Assembly: GCA_021325295.1 (NCBI GenBank)
Contig: JAJPHM010000018.1
Coordinates: 1 to 64,000, forward strand
DNA: 64,000 nucleotides
DNA from: Nitrososphaeraceae archaeon
GTDB taxonomy: Archaea > Thermoproteota > Nitrososphaeria > Nitrososphaerales > Nitrososphaeraceae
Direction of reading: 5' to 3'
Positions 26,102-34,600 of the stretch are shown here, piece after piece. Within the stretch, counting starts at the first letter, position 1. Each line of letters opens with the position of its first letter. Position numbers and translations under genes: made by a program. The notes under the pieces were generated by a model. That model saw only the letters and a list, made by a program, of their open reading frames with translations. It had not been told where the DNA came from and made no database searches.

Positions 26102-26893
26102 GTGGAGGTTACTGCCATACGCCTGCCCCGAGAATCTGGTCAGTTCGATCTATTCAAGCATCTGCAATTGTCTGCAGAGTTCAAGGACGGCGACATACTG
26201 GTTCTCTCCAGCAAGTACGTCTCGGTCAGTGAAGGCGCACTGGTCAGGCTATCATCTGTGAGACCGAGTGCCGAGGCAAAGCTTGCAGCCTCCAGGTACC
26301 ACATGGATCCGAGGCTTGCCGAGCTTGTGCTCAGGGAGTCTGACTATGTGTTTAAAGGCGTAGCAGGGTTTCTTCTCACGATCAGGGACGGCATGATAGC
26401 TCCCAATGCAGGAATTGACAAATCCAATGCTCCACATGGCTTTGTAATTCTCTACCCCGGCGATCCGTTCAGGTCTGCCAGCAACATCAGGTTAAAGTTT
26501 CTTGCAGAACTTGGAGTAAGGCTCGGTGTTGTCATAGCAGATAGCCGGCTGATGCCGACAAGGATAGGAACAACTGGTGTGGCCATAGCATGTTCCGGCT
26601 TTGAGCCTGTTGAAGACCAGAGAGGAAGAAAGGATCTCTTTGGCAGTGTCCTGCGTGTCACCTTCAAAGCTGTGGCAGACAGTCTGGCTACCATGGGCGT
26701 TGCTGTAATGGGCGAGAGCAACGAATCTACTCCTGCAGCCCTTGTACGAGGAGCAGATGTCACTTTCTCAGACAGAGAGATAGGCTGGCAAGACATGGCG
26801 GTGGATGCATCTCAGGACATTTACATGAGATACGAGAAACCAGACAAAAGTAAAGGTAAAAGTAAGAGTAAAAGTAGAATGAAAACTATTTAA
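26102..26893 (+). CDS. cofE: Coenzyme F420-0:L-glutamate ligase
   Basis: GTP-dependent enzyme adding glutamate to F420-0. Family features: an N-terminal block (DGDILVLSSKYVSVSEGALV), the metal/nucleotide region (PNAGIDKSNAPHGFVILYPGDP) and the ADSRLMPTRIGTTGVAIACSG segment. The start is GTG at 26102. The last 15 residues are a Lys/Ser-repeat tail from a GTAAAA/GTAAGA-type DNA repeat (about 26847-26878), unlike the core and probably disordered. F420 is produced by ammonia-oxidising archaea. Confidence 0.92.
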   Translation: MEVTAIRLPRESGQFDLFKHLQLSAEFKDGDILVLSSKYVSVSEGALVRLSSVRPSAEAKLAASRYHMDPRLAELVLRESDYVFKGVAGFLLTIRDGMIAPNAGIDKSNAPHGFVILYPGDPFRSASNIRLKFLAELGVRLGVVIADSRLMPTRIGTTGVAIACSGFEPVEDQRGRKDLFGSVLRVTFKAVADSLATMGVAVMGESNESTPAALVRGADVTFSDREIGWQDMAVDASQDIYMRYEKPDKSKGKSKSKSRMKTI

Positions 26894-26939
26894 CCAATAT
26901 GCGATCCGGTACAGGCAGAGGGTTTTAATATTCCACAAT

Positions 26940-27518
26940 ATGGAACAGGGATACAGAAAACAAATGTCGGAATTCTTGACCAGATACCCAAGGCGTGTCA
27001 GTGCAGTTCAGGGCCTGCAGGATTTTATACGTCGAGAAGAGATAGACTTTGATCACCTCAGCCTGATGGTCAAGATAAAAAAAGACGAGATAATCAATAC
27101 ACTGATCTCGGAAGGGTTCAAAAGAGTCAAGCTTGAGAATAGAAAGCCCACCCAGATAGGGAGTGGCTTTTCAAAAATACTCAGCAAGCCGTGGGAACTT
27201 CATGTAAGGCTTCTTGATATGCAACAGGGCCTGATAGCGATACAGGCAGAAGTAGAGATCTCCCGCAGATACATCCAGCATATCAGGTCAGTGAGAGCGC
27301 CTGTCATTTACGAAATAGAGTCGATTCTAAAGAAACACAGCATAGAGTATCGGATATGGAACGCAAAGATCAGGGACTATATCACCAGCGTGATCGACAA
27401 CCACCAGATAAGACTTGATGCTCCCAGAGTGCCGCCGATTCCATGGAAGCATATGGTAGGATATGCAACCAGCATGTCGATAATCTATGCTCTAAAGTTC
27501 ATCGGGATCTTACAGTAA
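26940..27518 (+). CDS. Hypothetical protein (192 aa)
   Basis: A mainly helical, basic protein. The N-terminal ~60 residues could be a helix-turn-helix-like unit (FDHLSLMVKIKKDEIINTLI); the remainder has charged helices and a Tyr-rich end (WKHMVGYATSMSIIYALKFI). No catalytic motif. A TATA-like TTTTAATATT (26923-26932) lies so close that the second Met (26964) may be the true start. Confidence 0.65.
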   Translation: MEQGYRKQMSEFLTRYPRRVSAVQGLQDFIRREEIDFDHLSLMVKIKKDEIINTLISEGFKRVKLENRKPTQIGSGFSKILSKPWELHVRLLDMQQGLIAIQAEVEISRRYIQHIRSVRAPVIYEIESILKKHSIEYRIWNAKIRDYITSVIDNHQIRLDAPRVPPIPWKHMVGYATSMSIIYALKFIGILQ

Positions 27519-27730
27519 CCTAGAACTATTCAGCTTTGCACAAGTATGCTGGCGATAGCTCGGTTTCTTGACCTTAAAATCCAGTATTTTGAAAGAAAAC
27601 TTGTTCTACATGGTATAGATTTATCTACTATTGTAGTATCACATTTTTTGCCCGGCTCTCGGGGTCAATCAGCAATGCCTGTTTGTTTAGCGAAAGAAGA
27701 GTAAAGCCAAGCTAGGTAAGGTGAAGCGGA

Positions 27731-28345
27731 GTGGTAAAGCTAAAGGACAAAACTGCAGCATTTCGTCATTTTGGCCTGTCGCCTGCCGAGATAGAGATAG
27801 TTTACGACACCCTCAACAGAACATTCACTGTGCAGGAAACAATGGTGGAGAGAGAAGATGAGAAGCAAGATGCCGGTACGGCGGAACCCGGAAAGAACCA
27901 GTACATAAGCCTGCTTGAGATAGAATTTCCGATGCCATACAAAGAGTCTTTTTTTGAAGCCTTTACCATAGAAAGCTGGTTCAAGATAAAGGGAATAATC
28001 AAGGAAATGAAGCGCCGGAGAGGAAGAAAGGGGCTGAGGGCACTTTTGATATTCGAGCAGGCTGCGGCCAGCTCTGCGCAGGAGAGTTTTCCTTCAGTTG
28101 TATTTGAGCTTGCAGCAAGTGGAAACAGGCAGTTTGAAATGGGAATTGAAAAAATAGAATACATTGTCGACATTGTACCTGTCCAGCTTGCCTCCATCCC
28201 TGCCAGAACAGAGCGGGTATGGTACTCCTTTGACGAGGTAACTTACAAGTGGGCTCCTGCTTTGGCGCTGGCAGATGGTGTGGAATATATGCTGAAAAAT
28301 AACGAATGGAAAACATCAATCAAAAAGAACCAAGAAAGCAAGTAG
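27731..28345 (+). CDS. Hypothetical protein (204 aa)
   Basis: Soluble alpha/beta protein starting at GTG (27731). Two features stand out: a Lys/Arg-rich helix (IKEMKRRRGRKGLRALLIF) and beta strands typical of a globular domain (FPSVVFELAASGNRQFEMGI). I do not recognise the family. The 212-nt gap before it contains no obvious gene; a 50-codon frame there (27549) lacks support. Confidence 0.65.
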   Translation: MVKLKDKTAAFRHFGLSPAEIEIVYDTLNRTFTVQETMVEREDEKQDAGTAEPGKNQYISLLEIEFPMPYKESFFEAFTIESWFKIKGIIKEMKRRRGRKGLRALLIFEQAAASSAQESFPSVVFELAASGNRQFEMGIEKIEYIVDIVPVQLASIPARTERVWYSFDEVTYKWAPALALADGVEYMLKNNEWKTSIKKNQESK

Positions 28346-28432
28346 CACTGGTTGGTTTCAGATTTTGGCTTGGTGACGACTTGTTCGCTTTGCTTTTTCT
28401 TTTTCTTTTGTTCCGCCCTTTTTCCTCAGGCT

Positions 28433-28873
28433 TTACTTTAGCTGATCTACCACAGAAGACTCGTGAAGGGCCTTTGAAAGCTCGCGGTATTTTTTGTCAA
28501 TAAATTCAAGTGACTCTGCCAGTTTTTTTGACTTGCCATACTTGAAGCGGATAAGCTCCCTGTGGCGCCAGAAATGCTTTCCATCAGGAATAGCGATCGT
28601 CGTAAAATAATCTGGTCCTTTCAGGGAATCAGGAAGCTTGATGCTGTGAGGAAAGAGGTACTCGGCAGTAAACCATTCATCGCCGTCAGGATAATCGTTT
28701 CCTGTCGTAACGTCAAAGTAGAGGTGGAGGATGTCTTCAACAGTCAGCCCGTCTTCCGATACTACAGGGTGCTTGATCGAAGATTTGCGATAATCCATCT
28801 TGAGCAGTCCGGGCTCAAAGAAGCCCTTGATAATCGCCCTCCGAAAGATCTCGTTTGACTCTTTAAGGTTCAA
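28433..28873 (-). CDS. Hypothetical protein (about 146 aa)
   Basis: The TTG at 28873 is chosen as start because a TATA-like GGTTATAAAATGG on the minus strand (centre about 28903) lies 25-30 nt upstream, which would make the mRNA leaderless; the longer frame to 28999 contains this promoter. The protein has a WFTAEYLFPHSI motif, acidic turns (DYPDGDEW) and a helical C-terminus. Family unknown. Confidence 0.6.
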   Translation of the reverse strand: MNLKESNEIFRRAIIKGFFEPGLLKMDYRKSSIKHPVVSEDGLTVEDILHLYFDVTTGNDYPDGDEWFTAEYLFPHSIKLPDSLKGPDYFTTIAIPDGKHFWRHRELIRFKYGKSKKLAESLEFIDKKYRELSKALHESSVVDQLK

Positions 28874-29087
28874 AGATACTATACCGGTGTATGTCCATTT
28901 TATAACCTTTTTAATGAAAAGGCTGTAAATTTTACAAGGTGTCTCATACAGGCTATTCACTAGCAGTGAGCAGCAATTGGCAGGCAGTAGCTGGATCACA
29001 TGCTGTAGAATTTGTTGGGTTCAAAGGAATCAGATGGGGTATGGTGGCAGATTTTTCTCTCCCAGTTTTGATCTGTAAATTCCGAGC

Positions 29088-29097
29088 AATTAATATT
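29088..29097 (+). promoter_or_regulatory. TATA-like promoter of tRNA-Ser
   Basis: The TTAATATTAT element lies about 30-38 nt upstream of the mature 5' end of tRNA-Ser, the usual placement for archaeal tRNA genes. A T-rich CTTTTAG just after the tRNA may terminate it. Confidence 0.5.
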
Positions 29098-29125
29098 ATG
29101 TGGCGAGAGCAAGAACAGCTGCAGT

Positions 29126-29230
29126 GCGGGGGTCGCCTAGCCTGGTAGGGCGTGGGATTGCTAATCCCATGTCCGCAAGGACCCGTGGGTTCGAAACCTC
29201 AAAGCAGGGGCGAAGGTCCCACTCCCCGCG
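29126..29230 (+). tRNA. tRNA-Ser(GCU) with an intron in the T-loop
   Basis: Acceptor stem GCGGGGG (29126-29132) pairs with TCCCCGC (29223-29229), discriminator G. The anticodon arm TGGGA-TTGCTAA-TCCCA gives GCU. The long variable arm (GTCC-GCAA-GGAC) is the class II form expected for Ser. The T-stem GTGGG (29185-29189) pairs with CCCAC (29218-29222), but 28 nt separate them. Removing about 21 nt (29196-29216) leaves a normal 7-nt T-loop, TTCGAAT. Within the insert, ACCT (29196-29199) can pair with AGGT (29214-29217), compatible with a relaxed bulge-helix splice site. The exact splice points are inferred. CCA is not encoded. Confidence 0.88.
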
Positions 29231-29392
29231 CTCTTTTAGCAAATGCCTGCATTCGTTGTAGCTGTTAATCACTCGACAGAAATGTTACCAGAAGAATGGC
29301 ATTGCAGCAGCCTTCAACAAGAATCAGATCATAACACACCTAGCAAAACAAAACAATCTTTTATGTTACCCTGATACTAAGCAGACGGGCTC

Positions 29393-30649
29393 ATGGTTCA
29401 ATCCGCTCCAAAAATAGACATGCTTGCAGGCATAGAATGCTATTGCACAGATTTTTCCGGAATTGGCGGATCAATAAAGCAGAGCAGTTCAGATTTTGAG
29501 GTATCAGAGATGGTACAGGAATCGCTCCTGCAAGGCATATCGCCTGTTTATGATGAGCGGCACCGCTATCCTCTCTATATCCTAGAAAAAGAAAATATCG
29601 ACTCAAACCATGCTTTGATTGAAATCCAAAGAAAGCTTGGCATAACCCTGAAAGTAATGGGTATAAAAGATGCAAAAGCAGTAACAAGACAGTATGCCAG
29701 CCTGACCAAGGCAGCAAGATATGCACCAAGGCAGGCCACGACAGACCATGCAAGAATAGAGCTTGTCGGGTTTACCACAAGACCCATTGACAAAATGCAT
29801 CTGGCAGGAAATCAATTCAGGATTGCCATCCATGACCCTGTGTCGACAGACATCGCTTCCTTTGTTCCGCAGATTAACAACATAGGCAACTTTTATGGCC
29901 TGCAGCGATTTGGAAGTGAGCGGCTCGTAACCCATTTGGTTGGCAGGGAAATTGTCAAAAGAAATTTTGACATGGCAGTTGAGCTGCTGCTTTCATACAC
30001 CACAGAATATGACACGCCGGCAAGCAAAGAGATAAGAAACAAAAGTGCCGACCCAAAAAACTATCCATATCTTGTCCGCAGGCTGCCAAAAGGTATGGAT
30101 ATAGAATATCATGTTATGTCAGCCCTTGCAGCCGGCAGGGATGCTATATCTGCCCTGCGGGCTATTCCCATCACGATCAGGCGGCTATTTGTTCAGGCAT
30201 ATCAGGCATACATCTTTAATCGCTGCCTCAGTATTGCCATCGAGGCCGGCGAGAACTTGGTCAAGGCGCAACCCAATGATCTATGCTTTGAGATGGAAGG
30301 CCCTGTGACTTTTGGGAGGATAATAAAGTTTGATCCTGCTTCCAAACACGACATGGTTCCAGCTGTCCGTATGGCAGGTTATACTTTCCAGCCCGGAAAG
30401 GGAAGATTTGAAACAATTACAAAAAAGATCCTTGATAAAGAGGGAGTAGTGGCAAAGGATTTTTACATCAAGCAGATGCAAGAGCTGAGCCAGCAGGGTG
30501 GATTCAGGCAGGCACCATTGTGGTGTAGAGATTTTGCATTCAGTAGAACACCAGTAGTCGTGTCTTTCAGGCTCCCGAAGGGATCGTATGCAACCACTCT
30601 GCTACGTGAGTTGATGAAGCCCAGAGACCCAATAAGGAGCGGGTTCTAA
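29393..30649 (+). CDS. truD: tRNA pseudouridine(13) synthase TruD
   Basis: Pseudouridine synthase of the TruD/Pus7 family. Catalytic motif GIKDAKAVTRQ contains the nucleophilic Asp93; other family segments are DFEVSEM, the NNIGNFYGLQRFGSER block and VQAYQAYIFNRCLS. Length 418 aa is normal. A TATA-like element (CTTTTATGTT, about 29357) implies a leaderless transcript starting at the ATG. It sits 160 nt downstream of the tRNA-Ser gene. Confidence 0.93.
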   Translation: MVQSAPKIDMLAGIECYCTDFSGIGGSIKQSSSDFEVSEMVQESLLQGISPVYDERHRYPLYILEKENIDSNHALIEIQRKLGITLKVMGIKDAKAVTRQYASLTKAARYAPRQATTDHARIELVGFTTRPIDKMHLAGNQFRIAIHDPVSTDIASFVPQINNIGNFYGLQRFGSERLVTHLVGREIVKRNFDMAVELLLSYTTEYDTPASKEIRNKSADPKNYPYLVRRLPKGMDIEYHVMSALAAGRDAISALRAIPITIRRLFVQAYQAYIFNRCLSIAIEAGENLVKAQPNDLCFEMEGPVTFGRIIKFDPASKHDMVPAVRMAGYTFQPGKGRFETITKKILDKEGVVAKDFYIKQMQELSQQGGFRQAPLWCRDFAFSRTPVVVSFRLPKGSYATTLLRELMKPRDPIRSGF

Positions 30650-30696
30650 ATCAAATAGGCCGTCATCGTTAGACACAGGCAAGCTGCTGATTAGGC

Positions 30697-30738
30697 TGGA
30701 CTGAACTTGGAAGCAGTCCAAACAGATTTCTTTTTTTC
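30697..30738 (+). terminator. Hairpin plus T-run after truD
   Basis: A perfect 7-bp stem (TGGACTG at 30697-30703, CAGTCCA at 30714-30720, 10-nt loop) is followed by ATTTCTTTTTTTC. The pattern resembles an intrinsic terminator. Confidence 0.5.
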
Positions 30739-30833
30739 TCTCCGTTGCCGTCAACAAGACTAGAATTCCAAATAGCGCGAGTCAGCAGCGTGGAAAAGAA
30801 ATGGGAGTAGATAGAGGGGAGGAGGAGAGCACA

Positions 30834-31832
30834 TTATTCTTCAAAGTATTTTACGCGTTCTTTCTTAAACTCCCTTGAGCTGAACAGTATCTGATAGTCG
30901 TCAACTCCAATCTCCTTTGACATTTCTTGTGCCATCTTCTCTGCTGCCTGAAGCGTCCGCGCATGTACCATGCTAAACAGGTTGAACCGCCAGTCAGGAT
31001 ATACCGGCCTTCTGTAGCAGTGACTTACCTGAGGAAACGCAGCCAGCTTGTAGCCTGCTTCGTCAATCCTGTCTTCAGATACATTCCATACCACCATGCC
31101 GTTTGCCACAAATCCTGCGTCTCGGTGGCGCAATATTGCAGCAAATCTGCGCATCAGGCCTGCCTGCTCGTATTCTCTGGCCTTTGCAAAAAGCTCTGCC
31201 GTTGAGACTCCCAAGCTCGCTGCCGGCTCTTTGAATGGCTCTGGCACAACTTTTAGATCTTTTTGCAGCTCGCGGACAAACTGCTTGTCACGCTCTGTTA
31301 TTTCGTATCTTTCCGGATTCAGCTCCTTTACTTTGTCTGTTGGCGCTGGCTTTTCTGCATCCTCGTTTACCATGTCAAGCTTGACGCCAATCTTGTAGAG
31401 CTTGAGAGTAGGCAGGATGCGATACTTTATCACACCATCAAGGGTAGAGAATTTTTGTAGCTCATCCTTCATATTTACTCCAGGAGGCACAGCAAGAGTA
31501 AACCACATGTTAAACTCGTGGTTTCGTTCATAGTTGTGGCTTACTCCCGGATGCATATTTACCTGCTCTGCTACATAGTCCAGCCTGTCAGGCCTTATTG
31601 CAAAGGCGACAAGTGCGCTTTTGTATCCAAGCCTCCGGGTATCAAAAATTGCATTTATCTGTCTTATGAGGCCAAGTGAGCGCAGAGCATCAATCCTGTG
31701 CAAAACGTCCTGCTCTGAAATCCCATGCCTGTTTGCTATCTCCAGATATGGCCTGTCGACAAGAGGAAAGACCCACTGGATCTCGTTCAAAAGTTTCCTG
31801 TCTATTGCGTCAAGCTCCTGTCTTGCCTGCAT
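30834..31832 (-). CDS. ahbAB: Fused siroheme decarboxylase AhbA-AhbB
   Basis: Alternative heme-pathway enzyme that converts siroheme to 12,18-didecarboxysiroheme. Two Lrp/AsnC-like units are fused in one chain (about 1-165 and 180-332), each with an HTH-like domain and an AsnC-type ferredoxin fold. The characteristic active-site strands are present in both: GVSHNYERNHEFNMWFTL and VSHCYRRPVYPDWRFNLFS, whose His, Tyr and Arg residues are the hallmark of AhbA/NirD-type enzymes and separate it from plain Lrp regulators. AhbA and AhbB are separate subunits in many organisms. A TATA-like element just upstream suggests a leaderless mRNA. Confidence 0.88.
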   Translation of the reverse strand: MQARQELDAIDRKLLNEIQWVFPLVDRPYLEIANRHGISEQDVLHRIDALRSLGLIRQINAIFDTRRLGYKSALVAFAIRPDRLDYVAEQVNMHPGVSHNYERNHEFNMWFTLAVPPGVNMKDELQKFSTLDGVIKYRILPTLKLYKIGVKLDMVNEDAEKPAPTDKVKELNPERYEITERDKQFVRELQKDLKVVPEPFKEPAASLGVSTAELFAKAREYEQAGLMRRFAAILRHRDAGFVANGMVVWNVSEDRIDEAGYKLAAFPQVSHCYRRPVYPDWRFNLFSMVHARTLQAAEKMAQEMSKEIGVDDYQILFSSREFKKERVKYFEE

Positions 31833-31954
31833 TGTTTGGCTTGATAGTACGCCTTTTCTATTAAAAACCTATCCTGCTTTTTGAGCCGGTGCAGAAAGGC
31901 AAGACAATGTAGAGCTGAAAAGAAGAATATGCCTTTGTTTGTTCGGCTGTTTTC

Positions 31955-32236
31955 TTATCTTTTCTTCAAATACTTTTCGTCCGAGCTCTTGTTTCCGCTG
32001 ACCTGACCAAGAGCTGCAAGTGCTATTCCTCCGCCAAGCATCGCAGTGGAGGCTAATTCAATAGGCACTCCGGGCGTGTCAAGTCCAAAGTTCGGAGTCT
32101 TGGTCGAATCATATTTGGCAGCGGCCGGAGTGTGCGACATGATATAATCTACGACCACAGGCATTGAATATACGTATCCTGCTATGGCAGCAGCTATTAA
32201 CGCTCCACCGATTCCAAGCAAAACGCCACTAACCAT
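31955..32236 (-). CDS. Small membrane protein with two predicted TM helices
   Basis: From the ATG at 32236 the product has an N-terminal hydrophobic helix (VLLGIGGALIAAAIAGYVY), an extracytoplasmic-type loop of about 45 residues and a second helix (LASTAMLGGGIALAALGQV) with a basic end. A minus-strand TATA-like TTTTTATATTG (32279-32290) supports this start over an alternative at 32296. Function unknown; it lies downstream of the slipin gene, separated by a long hairpin. Confidence 0.7.
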   Translation of the reverse strand: MVSGVLLGIGGALIAAAIAGYVYSMPVVVDYIMSHTPAAAKYDSTKTPNFGLDTPGVPIELASTAMLGGGIALAALGQVSGNKSSDEKYLKKR

Positions 32237-32300
32237 GTCCTGCTTCCTATCCTCTTTTCTGTCAATATAAATGAAACTGCAATATAAAAATTTCACGTAT

Positions 32301-32346
32301 GCTTACTTTGCTTTACCTCCTGCGCGCTCGATAAAGCAAAGTAAGC
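32301..32346. repeat. Perfect 15-bp inverted repeat (hairpin)
   Basis: GCTTACTTTGCTTTA (32301-32315) and its exact complement (32332-32346) enclose a 16-nt GC-rich loop. It lies between the slipin stop and the promoter of the small membrane protein, both on the minus strand. It could terminate the slipin mRNA, bind a dimeric regulator, or be a remnant of an element. Nothing else in the gap. Confidence 0.65.
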
Positions 32347-32393
32347 TAAACCAGGGCACAATCGAATTGAGTCAAACTGATCTGCATCTGCTA

Positions 32394-33341
32394 TCATGTT
32401 GCGCTGGCATCAGGTTTTTTGGATTGCTTTGCCGCGCTTTTTGTCCCTTCCATATAAGCCATAGTGGTGGCAAGGTTTCCAAAACCCATCGAGTTTAGAG
32501 ATTCTGACGGAACCAAGACTACAGTATTCCCCTGTGACTTGATTGATTCATAGAGCATGTTTGACTGCCTTAATGCGTATGCCACAGGATTATCAGAATA
32601 CACTTTGGAAGCTTCCTCGAACTGCTTGGCTACCAGGACCTCCGACTCGCCGTATGTTACTCTGGCATTCTTCTCCCGCTCTGCCTGCGCCTGCATCGAC
32701 ATTGCAGCCTCAAGTTCTTTTGGTATAATTACCTGCCTTATTTCCACGCCTGTCACCTCTATTCCCCAACTGCTTGCTTCACTTGCGATTACAGATTTTA
32801 TGTGCTGGTTTATTTCTTCCCTTCTTGAAAGGACATCCTGGAACAGCGATGCGCCGATGTTATTTCTGAGGGTTGTCTGTGAAACCTGCTGGATCATCTC
32901 ATTAAAGTTTTCCACATTCAGTATCGCATCACGCGCTCTCTGTTCGATTATCCTGTAGCGCAATATTGCGTCTATCGTAACAGGGACATTGTCTTTTGTC
33001 AGCATCCTTTCAGCCTGAAACTCGCGCACCTTTTCCCTGATGTCTACTACCAAGATATTGTCGGCAAAAGGGAGCCTTGTTTGAACACCGGGGCCAACCT
33101 GCCTCTGGTACCTGCCAAGCCGAAGGATAATCCCCCTTTCATACTGCCTTATTATCATCAGAAATGAAGATGCAATTATCGCGATGCCAAGAACAAGGGC
33201 AAAATAGCTGATTGCATCGCTTCTTACCGCAGAGCCTATCGCTGTTCCTGCAACAAGCACTATTGCACCCACTATCACTTGGGCCCCCGAGCCTTTCTGG
33301 CTGACGAGCCTGTCTGCAAACCTGACTACACTTGAATCCAA
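32394..33341 (-). CDS. Slipin/stomatin-like SPFH (Band 7) membrane protein
   Basis: SPFH-family membrane scaffold. Two hydrophobic stretches (about 20-38 and 44-63) precede the SPFH domain (IIRQYERGIILRLGRYQRQVGPGVQTRLP), the conserved DIREKVREFQAERMLTKDNVPVTIDAILRYRI region (residues about 100-130), and a coiled-coil C-terminus (AMSMQAQAEREKNARV). Slipins usually pair with NfeD and a membrane serine protease; here a membrane Lon-type protease lies divergently next door. The start is TTG. Confidence 0.9.
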   Translation of the reverse strand: MDSSVVRFADRLVSQKGSGAQVIVGAIVLVAGTAIGSAVRSDAISYFALVLGIAIIASSFLMIIRQYERGIILRLGRYQRQVGPGVQTRLPFADNILVVDIREKVREFQAERMLTKDNVPVTIDAILRYRIIEQRARDAILNVENFNEMIQQVSQTTLRNNIGASLFQDVLSRREEINQHIKSVIASEASSWGIEVTGVEIRQVIIPKELEAAMSMQAQAEREKNARVTYGESEVLVAKQFEEASKVYSDNPVAYALRQSNMLYESIKSQGNTVVLVPSESLNSMGFGNLATTMAYMEGTKSAAKQSKKPDASAT

Positions 33342-33516
33342 CCAGTATTTTATACAAAGAACACATTGATTAGCTTTATTGTCGCTGGATGGAATCAGTG
33401 TACTACCACCAGCAGGTCAAGCAAGTCGGCAGAGGTGCCAATTCCGGTGCTATCAGAAAATAGATTAAAATTAATTAGGCCTCTGGTCAAGACAGCTACG
33501 GAAGGAGGCGGATCGA

Positions 33517-34452
33517 TTGGTCAGTACCTTGGCAATCGTAGCTCTCGCCGTTGCTATTGCAATATCTGTCGGTGTCAATTACATACAATACCAAAAATCA
33601 GCTTCGCTTGAGCAGGCGATCTCTGACCTGCAGACAAAAAATGTAAACCTAGCAGAGGAGCTTAACAGGACTCGCCTTTCAATTGTCAGTACTCAAGCAG
33701 GAGAAAGTGTAAGCAATAATAACAGTAACAGCAGTAGTAATAGCAGCCACATTCAGCAGCTTGCTGGTGCGACAAACAATAACAGCACAGCAGGCAAATC
33801 CACAAGCCAGTCAATAACTGCTGTTGCGGTCAAGACAATAGTAGTAAACGACGGATTTTTCCAGACAACAAGTTACGAGGGTGCCCTGATGGGAATTACG
33901 GTCGATATCAGACCCGGCGGTGGCCTTATCTTGGTGGACACGCAGGTCCCTACAGGGGTTGACTTTCAGACTTCTGCAAGGACTGCAGTCAAAGTGGCCC
34001 AATCAATCACAGGCGCCGACCTGTCTTCAAAGGATGTAATCTTTTCTATAACTTCAAAGGGCAATGCAACCGACCTGCAGGCAGCAGACGGTCCAAGTGC
34101 AGGAGCTGCAATGACGGTTTTGCTGGTGTCAGAGCTTGAAGGAAAAAAGCTGAACCAGAAGGTACTCATGACAGGCACAGTCGAGCCTGACGGCTCTGTA
34201 GGTCCTGTCGGAGGCGTTGCAGAAAAGGCCCAGGCGGCCGGCAAATACGGAGCCAGCATATTCCTTGTCCCCGCCGGCGAAGCAACCTATCAAGCCGAGT
34301 CCTGCCAGCAGAGGCAGGAAGGCCTGATAATATACAAGACATGCCAGTACGAAGACAAGCCGCTTTCTCCCCTTACAGAGCAGCTTTACAAGATGAAAAC
34401 AATCGAAGTCCACACAATCAAGGAGGCGCTCGGTTATTTTGAAGCACCCTGA
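33517..34452 (+). CDS. Membrane-anchored Lon-like (S16) protease without AAA domain
   Basis: An N-terminal membrane helix (residues 2-20) and short coiled coil lead to an Asn/Ser-rich spacer (66-98) and a Lon proteolytic domain (about 105-300). The catalytic dyad is visible: Ser194 in DGPSAGAAM and Lys237 in GGVAEKAQA, spaced 43 residues apart as in E. coli Lon (Ser679/Lys722). No ATPase domain is present, so it must act ATP-independently or use a partner. The TTG start has a good GGAGG ribosome-binding site. Divergent from the slipin gene (175 nt apart). Confidence 0.9.
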   Translation: MVSTLAIVALAVAIAISVGVNYIQYQKSASLEQAISDLQTKNVNLAEELNRTRLSIVSTQAGESVSNNNSNSSSNSSHIQQLAGATNNNSTAGKSTSQSITAVAVKTIVVNDGFFQTTSYEGALMGITVDIRPGGGLILVDTQVPTGVDFQTSARTAVKVAQSITGADLSSKDVIFSITSKGNATDLQAADGPSAGAAMTVLLVSELEGKKLNQKVLMTGTVEPDGSVGPVGGVAEKAQAAGKYGASIFLVPAGEATYQAESCQQRQEGLIIYKTCQYEDKPLSPLTEQLYKMKTIEVHTIKEALGYFEAP

Positions 34453-34600
34453 TTATATACTGACATGGCGGCATGCCAAAATCTAGGAAACAGGATGCTT
34501 CATAGGTTGTCCTGTTTCACCTCAATTTCTTTTTGTTTCTTTTCGTTGCTTTCTTGCCTTGGCGTGGTTTTCCATTCTTTTGCTTTCCTTCTTGTGCTGT

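Noticed and set aside
30834-31832. Plain Lrp/AsnC transcription regulator
   Set aside because: Two fused AsnC-like units with siroheme-decarboxylase strands (SHNYERNHEFN, SHCYRRP) fit AhbAB better.
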